From assembly GCF_014639255.1 (NCBI RefSeq), contig NZ_BMFV01000020.1, positions 16,974-80,973 of the forward strand: a stretch of 64,000 bases of DNA. The letters run 5' to 3'. Below are positions 47,648 to 58,002 of the stretch, piece by piece. Each line of letters opens with the position of its first letter. Within the stretch, counting starts at the first letter, position 1. This stretch comes from Pullulanibacillus pueri. GTDB lineage: Bacteria; Bacillota; Bacilli; Bacillales; Sporolactobacillaceae. Made by a program: the position numbers and the translations under genes. The notes under the pieces are model-generated. The model searched no databases, was not told the origin of the DNA, and was given only the letters and a program-made list of their open reading frames with translations.

Positions 47648-47833
47648 CCGGGATGTTCGCTTTCCGAGGGCGCGGCCTCAGCTAACTTGGGAATGAAACT
47701 TTTGTTTTCCCAAGTGGATCTTCGGACAGGTGCTGATCCCGTTGGACTCTAGTTTAGGCATCTTGAGTAAGCAGCGCTGAGGAACACACTAAGTTTAAGT
47801 GTTCGAATCTCGCACCTTAAGCTCCAATTAACT
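47648..47833 (+). repeat. Dispersed structured element, copy C (internally shorter)
   Basis: The right half matches copies A and B: GGCCTCAGCTAACTTGGGAA, CCCAAGTGGATCTTCGGAC, GGACTCTAGTTTAGGCATC, GCGCTGAGGAACACACT and AAGTGTTCGAATCTCGC. The left part found in A and B (GGGTAGGGTCGGCG...) is missing and is replaced by GCTTTCCGAGGGCGC. It lies in the 361-bp gap between the phosphatase gene and ugd, so it would be transcribed within the polysaccharide operon. No gene is visible in the gap. Confidence 0.7.
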
Positions 47834-47927
47834 TTTTATCGAAGGTTTGTCTTATCAAAATCAATGACAAAACAACAATCTTTTAGATAAGAGCCTTAAG
47901 AAATTTTTATCAGGGGGATAAAGAATT

Positions 47928-49268
47928 ATGAAAATTGCTGTTATAGGGACGGGGTATGTTGGCCTTGTCACGGGGGTTTGTTTATCTGACATTGGACATA
48001 CCGTCATATGTATCGATGTGGATCAAGAGAAAGTCAAACGCCTGCAATCAGGTGATCCGATTATCTATGAACCAGGCTTAGAAGATTTGATGAAAAAGAA
48101 TATAGAAAAAAGTCGCCTTTCTTTTTCAGGAAATCATCAGACAGGTCTAGCAGGGGCAGAGGTTGTCTACATAGCGGTGGGCACACCACAGAATCATGAC
48201 GGCTCAGCCAATCTTAATTATATAGAAGCAGCAGCAACAGATATTGCTAAAAATATCACACAAGATACCGTAGTTGTCACAAAGAGTACCGTACCGGTCG
48301 GAACGAATCAACATATTAAAGAGGTTATCACAGTAAATCTCGTTCACCCCGTAAAGGTTACTGTCGTTTCAAACCCTGAGTTTTTGCGTGAGGGCTCAGC
48401 GATTCAAGATACCTTTAGTGGGGATCGGATCGTCATCGGCACCGATGATGAACAGGCCGCCTATATAATAGAAGAAATTAATCAGCCGTTCGGTATTCCT
48501 GTCTATAAAACGGACATTGCCAGTGCAGAAATGATTAAGTATGCTTCCAATGCCTTTCTCGCAACAAAGATTAGTTTTATCAATGAGATTGCCAATATTT
48601 GCGAGAAAACAGGGGCTAATGTTGACGCTGTCGCTGCAGGGATGGGGTTGGATAATCGTATCGGGCCTAAGTTCTTAAGTGCAGGACTCGGTTACGGTGG
48701 GTCGTGTTTTCCGAAAGATACCAATGCCTTAGTTCAATTGGCAGGGAACCACGAACATGATTTCAAACTTCTAAAATCCGTGATTGAAGTCAATAACAAT
48801 CAGCCCTTACATCTTTTTCAAAAGGCGAAACAACGATTAGGCGACTTTAAAGGAAAGAAAATTGCTGTCCTCGGATTGGCTTTTAAGCCCAATACCGATG
48901 ATATGCGCGAAGCCCCTTCGACTCTATTAATCCAGCAATTGCTAGAAGAAGGAGCGAACGTCACAGCGTTTGATCCGATCGCGATCGAAAATGCCAGACG
49001 TATTCTTGGCGACGGATTAACTTACTCTGAATCTATTGACGAAACACTTCAAGATGCAGAAGCTACCTTCATCGTCACCGACTGGGAAAAGGTTAAGAAC
49101 ATAGACTTAGCTACACTTGAGCAAAGGATGAAATATCCGATCGTATTTGATGGTCGAAACTGTTTCGCACTAGAGGCAGTAAAAACAGCGAATATCGAGT
49201 ACTATTCGATGGGCCGATCGGACATTGCCAATAGAGAAAAATTAGCAGTAGGGGGAAGTAACAAATGA
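47928..49268 (+). CDS. ugd: UDP-glucose 6-dehydrogenase
   Basis: It oxidises UDP-glucose to UDP-glucuronate for acidic polysaccharide. The 446-residue protein has the NAD-binding motif [20 protein letters not shown] and the catalytic cysteine in [14 protein letters not shown] near residue 260. The UDP-binding C-terminal domain has [18 protein letters not shown]. It corresponds to B. subtilis YwqF/TuaD, a known substrate of the tyrosine kinase. ATG 47928 follows AGGGGGATAAAG. Its stop overlaps the galU start. Confidence 0.96.
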   Translation: MKIAVIGTGYVGLVTGVCLSDIGHTVICIDVDQEKVKRLQSGDPIIYEPGLEDLMKKNIEKSRLSFSGNHQTGLAGAEVVYIAVGTPQNHDGSANLNYIEAAATDIAKNITQDTVVVTKSTVPVGTNQHIKEVITVNLVHPVKVTVVSNPEFLREGSAIQDTFSGDRIVIGTDDEQAAYIIEEINQPFGIPVYKTDIASAEMIKYASNAFLATKISFINEIANICEKTGANVDAVAAGMGLDNRIGPKFLSAGLGYGGSCFPKDTNALVQLAGNHEHDFKLLKSVIEVNNNQPLHLFQKAKQRLGDFKGKKIAVLGLAFKPNTDDMREAPSTLLIQQLLEEGANVTAFDPIAIENARRILGDGLTYSESIDETLQDAEATFIVTDWEKVKNIDLATLEQRMKYPIVFDGRNCFALEAVKTANIEYYSMGRSDIANREKLAVGGSNK

Positions 49269-50146
49269 AAGTCAAAAAAGCGATCATACCAGCGGCGGGA
49301 TTAGGCACGCGTTTCCTTCCAGCAACCAAAGCCATGCCCAAGGAAATGCTGCCCATTGTTGATAAGCCAACCATCCAATACATTATCGAGGAAGCAGTCG
49401 AAGCGGGTATTGAAGACATCATCATCGTGACAGGTAAAGGGAAACGGGCAATTGAAGATCACTTCGACAATGCTTTCGAACTTGAAGATAACTTGATCCG
49501 TAAAGGGAAGCTTGAACTATTAGAAAAAGTAAAGGAACCTGCGAAAGTAGATATTCACTATATTCGCCAGAAGGAACCTAAGGGTTTGGGGCATGCGGTT
49601 TGGAGTGCAAGGAAGTTTATCGGGAACGAGCCCTTCGCCGTATTGCTAGGTGATGATATCGTCCAAGCAAGTAATCCATGTATTGGACAATTAATGGAGC
49701 AATATGAAGAAACAGGTTCATCAGTGATCGGCGTTCAAGAAGTGCCTTACGATCAGACCTCGCGTTATGGGATCATTGATCCTAGTGGGAATGAGGATCG
49801 ATTATATAAAGTCAATCAATTTGTAGAAAAGCCAAAAGAAAATCCACCATCTAACCTTGCGATTATGGGTCGTTACGTACTCACACCAGAGATTTTTGAG
49901 TTCCTAGATAAACAAGAAATAGGGGCAGGTGGAGAAATTCAGCTAACCGACGCTATTCAAAAGGTCAATGAACTTCAAGGAGTTTATGCTTATAACTTTG
50001 AGGGTGACCGTTATGATGTGGGTGAAAAATTAGGATTCATTTTAACAACCATTGATTTTGCTTTGAAGAATGAAGAGATCAGTAATAATGTATTAAAGCA
50101 TCTTGAAGAAATAATATTAACAAATGTCGGAAGAACTTTGGCTTAG
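49265..50146 (+). CDS. galU: UTP–glucose-1-phosphate uridylyltransferase
   Basis: It makes UDP-glucose from glucose 1-phosphate and UTP, the substrate of the preceding dehydrogenase. The 293-residue protein has the nucleotidyltransferase signature [21 protein letters not shown] at the N-terminus, and [26 protein letters not shown]. The acid motif LGDDI is near residue 127. ATG 49265 overlaps the ugd stop (ATGA), giving translational coupling. Base composition becomes more AT-rich soon after this gene. Confidence 0.96.
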   Translation: MKVKKAIIPAAGLGTRFLPATKAMPKEMLPIVDKPTIQYIIEEAVEAGIEDIIIVTGKGKRAIEDHFDNAFELEDNLIRKGKLELLEKVKEPAKVDIHYIRQKEPKGLGHAVWSARKFIGNEPFAVLLGDDIVQASNPCIGQLMEQYEETGSSVIGVQEVPYDQTSRYGIIDPSGNEDRLYKVNQFVEKPKENPPSNLAIMGRYVLTPEIFEFLDKQEIGAGGEIQLTDAIQKVNELQGVYAYNFEGDRYDVGEKLGFILTTIDFALKNEEISNNVLKHLEEIILTNVGRTLA

Positions 50147-50159
50147 GGGGAATGATAAT

Positions 50160-50855
50160 ATGCCTCTAAATAAATCACAAGTCGAGATCACCTTTAGTCA
50201 TGAATATAGCCAAAGTTATGATGAACATGTAAAAAGTCATAAGTTGTTTTTTATATCAAAAAGATTAATTGATATTATTGGAGCGCTATTTACTCTTATC
50301 TTTACTTCTCCATTATTCATTTTCATTGTGATCCTCTATAGCAAAGGTGAGCAAAAAGGACCGGTATTCTTCAGACAAAAAAGAGTGGGCAAAAATGGTA
50401 AGAGATTTCATATCTATAAGTTTCGATCTATGGTAGTTAATGCGGAAACAAAGTTGAGAGAAAACAAGGTTTTATATAAGAAATACATTGATAATAATTA
50501 TAAATTAGAACCCGATGAAGATCCGCGAATAACGAAAATAGGTAGATTTTTAAGAAGTACTAGCTTAGATGAACTACCTCAATTAATTAATGTGCTTAAA
50601 GGTGATATGAGTTTAATAGGACCAAGACCTGTAGTATTGGAGGAATTGAGGGAATATAAAGGAAAAGAAGAGGCATTCTTATCGGTTAAACCTGGAATTA
50701 CTGGTTATTGGCAAGTTTGTGGAAGAAGTAATGTTGGATACCCAGAAAGAGTGGATATTGAGTTGTATTATGTTTACAATCAATCATCTACCTTAGATCT
50801 AAAAATTTTGTTAAAAACTATTGGGACAGTAATCCTGAAGAAAGGTGCTTATTAG
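50160..50855 (+). CDS. Initiating sugar-phosphate transferase (bacterial sugar transferase family)
   Basis: It transfers a hexose-1-phosphate to undecaprenyl phosphate to start each polysaccharide repeat. The 231-residue WbaP/WcaJ C-terminal-type protein has a membrane-embedded helix near residues 30-60, then the motif GPVFFRQKRVGKNGKRFHIYKFRSM. The catalytic segment has DELPQLINVLKGDMSLIGPRP and the ending VKPGITGYWQVCGRSN. It has only one hydrophobic region, so it is the short PglC-like form. I chose ATG 50160; AGGGGG lies 10 nt upstream. Confidence 0.93.
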   Translation: MPLNKSQVEITFSHEYSQSYDEHVKSHKLFFISKRLIDIIGALFTLIFTSPLFIFIVILYSKGEQKGPVFFRQKRVGKNGKRFHIYKFRSMVVNAETKLRENKVLYKKYIDNNYKLEPDEDPRITKIGRFLRSTSLDELPQLINVLKGDMSLIGPRPVVLEELREYKGKEEAFLSVKPGITGYWQVCGRSNVGYPERVDIELYYVYNQSSTLDLKILLKTIGTVILKKGAY

Positions 50856-51033
50856 GATTTTGAGTATTAATAATCTTATAAACTTCTACGTTTAATTAAA
50901 GACTGATGCTTAATTTTTGGATGGATATTTTAAGGGATTTAGGTAAAATAATGAACTAAAATAAATTTAAATAGAAACTATAATAATTGATGTGTGAAAT
51001 TATGCTTAATGAAATTCTTAGGGAAGTGCTCAT

Positions 51034-52179
51034 TTGAAGGATAATATAATGATAGTTGGACCATTACCCGAACCTATACAAGGTGAAACCGTTGCAATAC
51101 AAACATTAGTTGAATCAGAACTATTAAATGATAATTATATACCAACGACAATTAATACAAGTATGGGAAGAAGAAGTGGGCAAGTGGGGAAATGGACTTT
51201 TGGAAAAGTTTTGAGGGATTTCAAAGTACGGAAAAAAATCAAAAAAGAATTTAAAAAAAGGAAATATGAAATATTCTATATTTCCTTATCTCAAAGTAGG
51301 TTTGGTTTATTAAGAGATTTGAGCTTTATTAATTTTGCTAGTAAAAAGGCAAAAAAGATAGTGACCCATCTTCATGGAAATAACTTGGGTAATATAATAT
51401 CGAGAATGAGTGGGTTTGAAAAAATTTGGGTTAATACCATTTTTAAGAAGATTGATATTGGAATTGTTTTAGGCAGTCAATTAAGTGGTAATTATTGTGG
51501 TCTAGTTAAGGATATCCGTGTTGTTCCAAATGGTATTCAAGATAGATTTCAGGATAAGGACATCCTTAGTAAGGATAAACAAAGATCAAATAATGAAATG
51601 AAGATAGTTTATCTTAGTAATTTAATTAAAGAAAAGGGATTTTTTAATTTAATACAGGCGACATTGAATTTGTTAAAAAGTAACTATAGAATAAATCTAA
51701 AACTAGCCGGTGCAATATATGATCGAAATGAATATGAAAATTCTATCAAATTGATAAAAGAGAGTGGATATGAAGATAAAATCAAATTTTTGGGTACAGT
51801 AAGAGGAAAAGATAAAGATAACTTGTTATTAGAATCAGATTTAATGGTACTACCGAGTAACTATAAAGTGGAGGGGCTACCTCTTTCTATATTAGAAGGT
51901 ATGTCAGCAGCCTTACCAATTATATCTACTAATAGGGGTTGTATACCCGATTTGATTAAAGGAAATGGAATTCTAATGAAAAATGGTTCGGTTGATAATG
52001 TAGAAGAGTCTATTAAACGTATTTATGATGACAATGAGAAAATTCCAGCGATGGAAGCGACTAGTAGAAAGCTATATCTAGAGAAGTATACTCAAGATAA
52101 ATATATAGAAAATTTAATAGAAGTGTTTTTGAGTAGTAAGAATAAAAGATACAGCCGGGGGAATAAGGGTGAATACTAA
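51034..52179 (+). CDS. Glycosyltransferase family 4
   Basis: A 381-residue GT-B glycosyltransferase. The C-terminal donor domain is clear: KIVYLSNLIKEKGFFNLIQA near residue 190, then SDLMVLPSNYKVEGLPLSILEGMSA with the E-x7-E motif. The N-terminal domain starts IMIVGPLPEPIQGETVAIQT. It adds a sugar to the lipid-linked repeat at the inner membrane face; donor and acceptor are not readable. The start is either TTG 51034 or ATG 51049; both have plausible ribosome-binding sites. Low GC content compared with the upstream genes suggests transfer. Confidence 0.88.
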   Translation: MKDNIMIVGPLPEPIQGETVAIQTLVESELLNDNYIPTTINTSMGRRSGQVGKWTFGKVLRDFKVRKKIKKEFKKRKYEIFYISLSQSRFGLLRDLSFINFASKKAKKIVTHLHGNNLGNIISRMSGFEKIWVNTIFKKIDIGIVLGSQLSGNYCGLVKDIRVVPNGIQDRFQDKDILSKDKQRSNNEMKIVYLSNLIKEKGFFNLIQATLNLLKSNYRINLKLAGAIYDRNEYENSIKLIKESGYEDKIKFLGTVRGKDKDNLLLESDLMVLPSNYKVEGLPLSILEGMSAALPIISTNRGCIPDLIKGNGILMKNGSVDNVEESIKRIYDDNEKIPAMEATSRKLYLEKYTQDKYIENLIEVFLSSKNKRYSRGNKGEY

Positions 52180-53257
52180 GGGTACAGTAGCGTTGGTTTC
52201 TGGTTTTTGGGGACAAAATATTGGGAATGCATTTTTTAATATTGGTGGTAAGAAGATTCTTGAAGAGATATTTGGAAATTACAAAATAGAATTTATACAG
52301 GACCAACCAGGTTATAGAACTTTTAATGATCAAAGTAAAGGTAATCCTAAGAATGATGTTGGTCTTTTAAAGTACTTAAAAACGGATTTTATAGTATTGC
52401 AGGGTCCAATGCTAACAATTAATTTCAGAAAGTTATGGGAGGAAACGTTTAAGGAATTAACTAAAAGAGGTACAAAGATAATTCTCTTAGGTGCGGCAAT
52501 GTTTAAACATACAGATGAGGAAAAAAAGGCAAACAGAGAGTTCTTGAAATTATATAAACCATTTATTTTAAGTACTAGGGATCCTCAAACGTATGAGGCT
52601 TTTAAAGATATATGTGAGTTTACGTATAACGGCCTCGACAGTGCATTCTTTGTTCCAGATGCATATAAACCATTTGAATTAGTCACTGAGAGACCTTATA
52701 TTACTTTAAATTTTGATAGATGGGCTGAACCTAATATTTTCACTTCTAGAAATAGGGAAGATATTCCTGAGAAAGCAGATAAATCTTTTGAATATAAGGG
52801 AATATCTTGGGGACTGAAGCACTCAAGGTTACAAAAGTTTTTTTCTGACTTAGGTAAGTGGCAGGCATACTTCGGTCATGAATTAGATTTTAGAAATCTC
52901 CCAACGGAAATTGAAGGATATAAAATAATACGTCCTGAGCATCGATTTAATCCACATATAACAAGAAAGATATATCGGCATAAAAATGCTGTTGCTTCTG
53001 ATGAACCATTTACCTACTTTACAGTATATGCAAATACTCAGTTAACATTAGCTGACCGTGTACATGCTTGCGTTGCTACTCTAGCATATGGAAAACCAGC
53101 AATGTTATTTACTCCTTCTCCAAGATCTAGATTATTTGATAGGTTTGAATGTCTTTCAGAGATTAAAAACAAGCCAGTTCAATTGGATGCAAGAGTATTG
53201 GAAAAAGAAAAAGCAGATCAAATAAAATTTTTAAAGGAAGCAATTTCAACAATTTAG
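52169..53257 (+). CDS. Polysaccharide pyruvyl transferase family protein
   Basis: A 362-residue member of the family that adds ketal pyruvate to sugars of extracellular polysaccharides. The N-terminal segment GFWGQNIGNAFFNIGGKKIL and the C-terminal family motif TLADRVHACVATLAYGKPAML support this. It overlaps the preceding glycosyltransferase gene by 11 bp. Pyruvate would add negative charge to the polymer and may change its calcium binding. GTG 52169 is preceded by a GGGGGAATAAGG site. Confidence 0.88.
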   Translation: MNTKGTVALVSGFWGQNIGNAFFNIGGKKILEEIFGNYKIEFIQDQPGYRTFNDQSKGNPKNDVGLLKYLKTDFIVLQGPMLTINFRKLWEETFKELTKRGTKIILLGAAMFKHTDEEKKANREFLKLYKPFILSTRDPQTYEAFKDICEFTYNGLDSAFFVPDAYKPFELVTERPYITLNFDRWAEPNIFTSRNREDIPEKADKSFEYKGISWGLKHSRLQKFFSDLGKWQAYFGHELDFRNLPTEIEGYKIIRPEHRFNPHITRKIYRHKNAVASDEPFTYFTVYANTQLTLADRVHACVATLAYGKPAMLFTPSPRSRLFDRFECLSEIKNKPVQLDARVLEKEKADQIKFLKEAISTI

Positions 53258-53401
53258 AGTTGGCTTTTTCGTTAATTGTGGTTCAATTAAATTTTAAAAA
53301 TTGAATTTTAGTTAAACACTTTTAAACTAACTCCTAATTTTTATTTTATTTATAAATGAGTCTTATAAAAAGGGGGAAGACCTCTGATTTCGATAATAGG
53401 A

Positions 53402-54736
53402 TTGATACCCATTCTAATTTTAGGATTGGTAATAGTTGTAAAACATATGTGTGGAGCGAGATATGAGTTATTTGAACCCTTGTCATTTATAATATTAAAC
53501 GTTTTTATAGGGGTTACAGGTAGATCAATTTATATTGATTTAACTAGTTCCTATACTCATAGTAAATTACTCAATGGATATTCTAAAAATATATTATACA
53601 ATGGTCAGTTTTTGATAATAGTTGGGCTAATTGCTTTGTCCTTAGGATATATTTTAGGTCATAGTACAAAAATATTAAATTTGAAATACATTGATAATCT
53701 TGAATGGGATAAGAAACGTACTTCTCTCATAAGTTGGTTGATTTCCATAGTAGCCTTTATAGGGATAATATTATTTATTCATGCTATGGGGATATCAATA
53801 GACTCTTTTGTTGATATTTCAAAAAAAAGGGCATTATTTGAAGATGGTCACCGTGTAACATTAAGCTACAATGGGTGGCTCGCTTCTTTAGGAAGTTTAG
53901 CATTTGCATTAGCACTTATTTTATTTTTATCAATGCGTAAGAGGTTGCTTTCAAAATGGGGTTTTCTTTTGTTTCTTACTGGAATTGTCACCTTAGCTTT
54001 TCCAGTTTTAACAAGTGTTCGAGGTCAGTTAGTAAACTTTATGTTAACTATTTTTATAATATGGTATTATTTGGGTTCTAGAAAGTCAAAACAAAAACGG
54101 CTGCCAAAGATGAAAGTCGCACTGTCCATTATTATGGTAGTAATCATAATCCTGGTAATGACTGGTATGAGGGCAAGCAAAAATAGTGAAGACGTGACTG
54201 ATTTTGTTTCTTTATCTTCAATTGCAGAGAATATTTTTGGTAGTGGGAATTTTTTTGGGGTAGCTAAAACTTCAGTTGCTTTAGAAGAGATCCCGAAAAA
54301 TGTTAATTATTTGTATGGCGAGAGTCTTATTCAGTGGATTGTTTCTCCTATTCCTCGATCACTTTGGCCAGAGAAACCTTTATCATTAGATTTCCGTTTT
54401 GGATCAGAGGTTTACGGGCAGGATTTTAGTAATAATAGCGGTGGAGGAAGACCACCTGGATTTATGGTTGAGCTATATTGGAACTTTGGTGTGGTCGGGG
54501 TAATAGTTGGAATGTTTTTTTTAGGATTGTTTTTGGCGGTTTTATATCGTTCATTCCATCCATTACTCTTAATGAAAAATAAGACAGCGGTATTATTATA
54601 TAGCATATTTGTTTTGCCACTTGCAATGTTATTAATTGGTAACGACCTTTCAAGGACAATTGTAACTATCTTAAAAAGCTTAGTTCCGACACTATTAATT
54701 TTGTGGCTTATAAGAGAAAAAAATAAACGAGTTTAA
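53402..54736 (+). CDS. O-antigen/polysaccharide polymerase (Wzy-like) membrane protein
   Basis: A 444-residue polytopic protein with about ten to twelve membrane segments and a large loop (about residues 255-350) with SPIPRSLWPEKPLS and SGGGRPPGFMVELYWNFG. This topology and the WPEKP/GGGRPPG loop are typical of polymerases that join lipid-linked repeat units outside the membrane. The listed TTG 53402 has no ribosome-binding site at the right distance. GGGGGAAGA at 53,372-53,380 is placed for ATT 53387 or CTG 53384 in the same frame, so a rare start codon may be used. Confidence 0.82.
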   Translation: MIPILILGLVIVVKHMCGARYELFEPLSFIILNVFIGVTGRSIYIDLTSSYTHSKLLNGYSKNILYNGQFLIIVGLIALSLGYILGHSTKILNLKYIDNLEWDKKRTSLISWLISIVAFIGIILFIHAMGISIDSFVDISKKRALFEDGHRVTLSYNGWLASLGSLAFALALILFLSMRKRLLSKWGFLLFLTGIVTLAFPVLTSVRGQLVNFMLTIFIIWYYLGSRKSKQKRLPKMKVALSIIMVVIIILVMTGMRASKNSEDVTDFVSLSSIAENIFGSGNFFGVAKTSVALEEIPKNVNYLYGESLIQWIVSPIPRSLWPEKPLSLDFRFGSEVYGQDFSNNSGGGRPPGFMVELYWNFGVVGVIVGMFFLGLFLAVLYRSFHPLLLMKNKTAVLLYSIFVLPLAMLLIGNDLSRTIVTILKSLVPTLLILWLIREKNKRV

Positions 54737-54774
54737 ATGAACTAAAACTCTTAAAAATCGGAAAAGGGATTGCC

Positions 54775-55710
54775 ATGACTTATAAAACACCATTAATTAG
54801 TATTGTAGTTCCTACTTTTAATAGAGGTAGAAATATTAGCATAACAATAAATTCAATTCTTAATCAATCTTATAAACATTTTGAGTTAATTATCGTTGAT
54901 GACGCATCTACAGACGATACGGAAAGTATAGTAAAGAATATAACGGATAAAAGGATTAAATATATAAAGTTAAAAGAAAATACTAAAGGAACGAAACCTA
55001 GAAACATTGGAATTTCCTTAAGTAAAGGAGAGTTTATTACCTTTCTAGATTCTGATGATCAATGGATTCCGTATAAATTGGAGAAACAGTTAAATTTTAT
55101 ATTAGATTCTAATTTGGATTCTAGTAAAATAATGTGTTTCACCGGATTATTAGTCAAGGATGGGGATTCTACACAACTAAGAAAAAATAAGTCATTAAGT
55201 TTAAAAGAGGACATAATGGATTATATTTTGGTTGGCAAAAATACAGTACAGACAAGCACATATATGATCTCTTCTTCGTTAGCAAAGGCAACCCTTTTTA
55301 ATTCCAATTTAAAAAAACATCAAGATTGGGATTTTTGCCTAAGGCTAAGGAATAATAATGCTCAGTTCTTATATTATGATGAGTGTCTAACGGTTTGGAA
55401 CGTTGGAGATAGGGATGACAGGATTAGTAATAGTTATAAGAACAGCCATGTTTCTGAGAATTGGTTAAGAGACAACGAGGAGAAGCTTTCAGAAAAGGCG
55501 AAGTGGGCTTTTGTTGTTTTAATAATTGTAGATAATCTAATTTATAAAAATAAAAAAATAAGGGCTGCTTATCTTAGTTTCAATGGTTTCTTTAAAGGAA
55601 GTATAAGTTTTAGGATACTGTTAAAAACATTAATAAAAATTTTATTACCTATGAAATTAAAGGTTAAATTTAAATCTCTCTTAAAAATGCCTAGGTCAAT
55701 TAAGGGTTAA
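54775..55710 (+). CDS. Glycosyltransferase family 2
   Basis: A 311-residue GT-A glycosyltransferase with the N-terminal signature LISIVVPTFNRGRNISITIN, the UDP-binding VDDASTDDTES and the DXD-type FLDSDDQWIP near residue 95. The C-terminal segment HQDWDFCLRLRN is the usual acceptor-side motif (ED/QDWD). It probably adds one sugar of the repeat unit. It is 38 bp after the polymerase gene, in the AT-rich block. Sugar specificity cannot be read. Confidence 0.9.
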   Translation: MTYKTPLISIVVPTFNRGRNISITINSILNQSYKHFELIIVDDASTDDTESIVKNITDKRIKYIKLKENTKGTKPRNIGISLSKGEFITFLDSDDQWIPYKLEKQLNFILDSNLDSSKIMCFTGLLVKDGDSTQLRKNKSLSLKEDIMDYILVGKNTVQTSTYMISSSLAKATLFNSNLKKHQDWDFCLRLRNNNAQFLYYDECLTVWNVGDRDDRISNSYKNSHVSENWLRDNEEKLSEKAKWAFVVLIIVDNLIYKNKKIRAAYLSFNGFFKGSISFRILLKTLIKILLPMKLKVKFKSLLKMPRSIKG

Positions 55711-55732
55711 TTATATAGAAGAAGGAAATCTC

Positions 55733-56989
55733 ATGAGTAAATTTTTTAGCAAACAGAATAAGTTGTTAAGCAATATAATTTCATTAATTATATTGCAAGG
55801 GAGTAATTATATTTTCCCACTAATCACCTTCCCTTTTTTAGTAAGATCACTCGGTGTTGAGAATTATGGAATACTAGTATTTTGCGTTGCTATCATGCAA
55901 TTCTTAAATGTATTTGTTGATTTTGGATTTAACATTTCAGGAACAAGGGAAATTTCTATTAATAAAATTCATCATAATAAAGTTAATGAAACTTATAATG
56001 TGATTTTAACAGTAAAAATTATTATTTCTGTGATTGTTGGGCTAATCTATTTTCTAGTTGTTGAAGTCTTTCCCCTTTTTGATGGGAATAAGATAACTTA
56101 TCTTATTGGTTATCTTATTATATTTGGTAACACATTATTTCCTTTGTGGTTATATCAAGGTTTGGAGAAGATGAAGTATATCACCTATATAAATATAGTG
56201 GCAAAAGCTATCGTAACCATATTAATCTTTGTGTTCATTAATGGTGAAAATGATCTTAACCTTGCAGTTTTTTTTCAAACTCTTTATTTTGTAATACCTG
56301 GTGTTTTCTCTATCTTTTTTGTAAAAAAAAATCTAAACATAAAATTTGAATTTATTATAGATGTTAATAGATTAATATCAGAGTTAAAAAAAGGAAAGTA
56401 CATTTTTATGACCAACTTGTGGATTAACTTTTATAATCAAGGACCAATTGTTATTTTAGGATTTATTTCTGGGAATACATCCACTGGAAGGTACGGAATT
56501 GGTCAAAAAATTCAAAGTGCATTTTTTGGATTATCACAACCTATAACACAAGCTGTTTATCCCTATTTATGTGATCTATATGAGAATAGAAAGGAGAAAT
56601 TTAATAAATTCAGGAAAAAATTATTAGTTTTTGGATTAATTTTTTCAATAACTATTTCAGTCATGTTGTGCTTTTTTTCTCCTTTTTTGGTTAAAGTTGT
56701 TTATGGTTCATCTAGTCCGCAAATCACTTCATTAATAAGATTTTTCTCGGTAATAGTCTTTTTAGGTGTAATGAATACTATAATGGCTAGAATTGCGTAT
56801 GCAATGAATCGATCGAAAGGCTTGAACAAAATTTATTTAATAGCTGCTATTCTTTTTATGATTAGTTCAGGACCTCTTACACTTTGGCTACATGAGTTTG
56901 GAATGGCATTGGTTGTTATTATTTCTGAAGTAATAATTTTTATCTTGAATTTAAGACATATACTAAAAATCAATGAGGATAATATCTGA
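55733..56989 (+). CDS. Polysaccharide flippase (Wzx, MOP family)
   Basis: A 418-residue protein with about twelve membrane segments that would move lipid-linked repeat units across the membrane. The N-terminal family sequence reads LQGSNYIFPLITFPFLVRSLGVENYGILVF, with the next segment FVDFGFNISGTREIS. It works with the Wzy-like polymerase upstream, so the locus uses the Wzx/Wzy route. ATG 55733 follows AGAAGGAAATC. Strong A/T bias is obvious. Confidence 0.92.
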   Translation: MSKFFSKQNKLLSNIISLIILQGSNYIFPLITFPFLVRSLGVENYGILVFCVAIMQFLNVFVDFGFNISGTREISINKIHHNKVNETYNVILTVKIIISVIVGLIYFLVVEVFPLFDGNKITYLIGYLIIFGNTLFPLWLYQGLEKMKYITYINIVAKAIVTILIFVFINGENDLNLAVFFQTLYFVIPGVFSIFFVKKNLNIKFEFIIDVNRLISELKKGKYIFMTNLWINFYNQGPIVILGFISGNTSTGRYGIGQKIQSAFFGLSQPITQAVYPYLCDLYENRKEKFNKFRKKLLVFGLIFSITISVMLCFFSPFLVKVVYGSSSPQITSLIRFFSVIVFLGVMNTIMARIAYAMNRSKGLNKIYLIAAILFMISSGPLTLWLHEFGMALVVIISEVIIFILNLRHILKINEDNI

Positions 56990-57040
56990 GTTAGTAAAAA
57001 TAATTGAGTTGACACTCTAAAGGAAGGTGAATATTGGGAT

Positions 57041-57988
57041 ATGAAAAGAATTTCAAAAATATTTGTTGCAGGTCATAGAGGTTTAGTTGGTTCAGCGATT
57101 TATAGGAACCTTGAAAAGAAGGGGTACAACAATATTGTTACCAGAACTTCAAGTGAACTTGATTTAAGAGATTATAACGCTGTTTTGGATTTCTTCGAAC
57201 AAGAAAATATCGAATACGTCTTTTTAGCAGCAGCTAAAGTGGGCGGGATTGTCGCCAATAATGAATATCCTGCTGACTTTATTAGAGATAATTTGATGAT
57301 ACAAACCAATATGATTGATGCTTCCTATAAATATGATGTGAAAAAATTACTGTTCTTAGGAAGCACATGTATTTATCCAAAACTCGCACCACAACCCATG
57401 AAGGAAGAATACTTGTTAACGGGTGAACTTGAACCAACCAATGAGCCTTACGCTATTGCAAAAATTGCGGGCATTAAGATGTGTGAATCCTATAACAGGC
57501 AATATGGAACGAAATATATCTCTGTTATGCCAACCAATCTTTATGGACCAAGAGATAATTTTGATTTAAAAACCTCTCATGTGTTACCTGCACTGATTCG
57601 TAAGTTTCATGAAGCGAAAGAAAACAATGCACCGTTTGTTGAAGTATGGGGTACGGGGAAACCCAAAAGGGAATTCTTGTATTCCGATGATCTAGCAGAT
57701 GCTTGTGTTTACCTTATGGATCACTATGAAGGTAACGAAATAGTGAATATCGGTGTCGGAAAAGACATTGAGATTGGTGAGTTAGCACGGAAAGTTAAGA
57801 CTGTCGTTGGTTACAAAGGTGACATTAAATTTGATTCTTCGAAACCAGATGGAACACCTCGTAAATTAGTCGATGTGGCAAAACTTGAATCATTAGGCTG
57901 GACAGCTTCCACTTCATTAGAAGAAGGGCTTAAAGAGGCATATCACTGGTTCTTAGACAACGAAGTAGAGAAACTCAAAACGGTGTAA
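57041..57988 (+). CDS. fcl: GDP-L-fucose synthase
   Basis: It converts GDP-4-keto-6-deoxymannose to GDP-L-fucose by epimerisation and NADPH reduction. The 315-residue short-chain dehydrogenase has the cofactor motif [20 protein letters not shown] and the catalytic serine in FLGSTCIYP. The YxxxK pair is in [15 protein letters not shown] near residue 140. The gene is next to gmd, which supplies its substrate. GC content rises again from here. ATG 57041 has AAGGAAGGTG about 15 nt upstream, so a start nearer that site (for example TTG 57034, different frame) was ruled out. Confidence 0.95.
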   Translation: MKRISKIFVAGHRGLVGSAIYRNLEKKGYNNIVTRTSSELDLRDYNAVLDFFEQENIEYVFLAAAKVGGIVANNEYPADFIRDNLMIQTNMIDASYKYDVKKLLFLGSTCIYPKLAPQPMKEEYLLTGELEPTNEPYAIAKIAGIKMCESYNRQYGTKYISVMPTNLYGPRDNFDLKTSHVLPALIRKFHEAKENNAPFVEVWGTGKPKREFLYSDDLADACVYLMDHYEGNEIVNIGVGKDIEIGELARKVKTVVGYKGDIKFDSSKPDGTPRKLVDVAKLESLGWTASTSLEEGLKEAYHWFLDNEVEKLKTV

Positions 57989-58002
57989 GCGGAGGATTAT
58001 TC

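Noticed and set aside
47567..47927. A further gene between the phosphatase gene and ugd
   Set aside because: The gap is filled by element copy C; no frame longer than a few dozen codons with a start signal is present.
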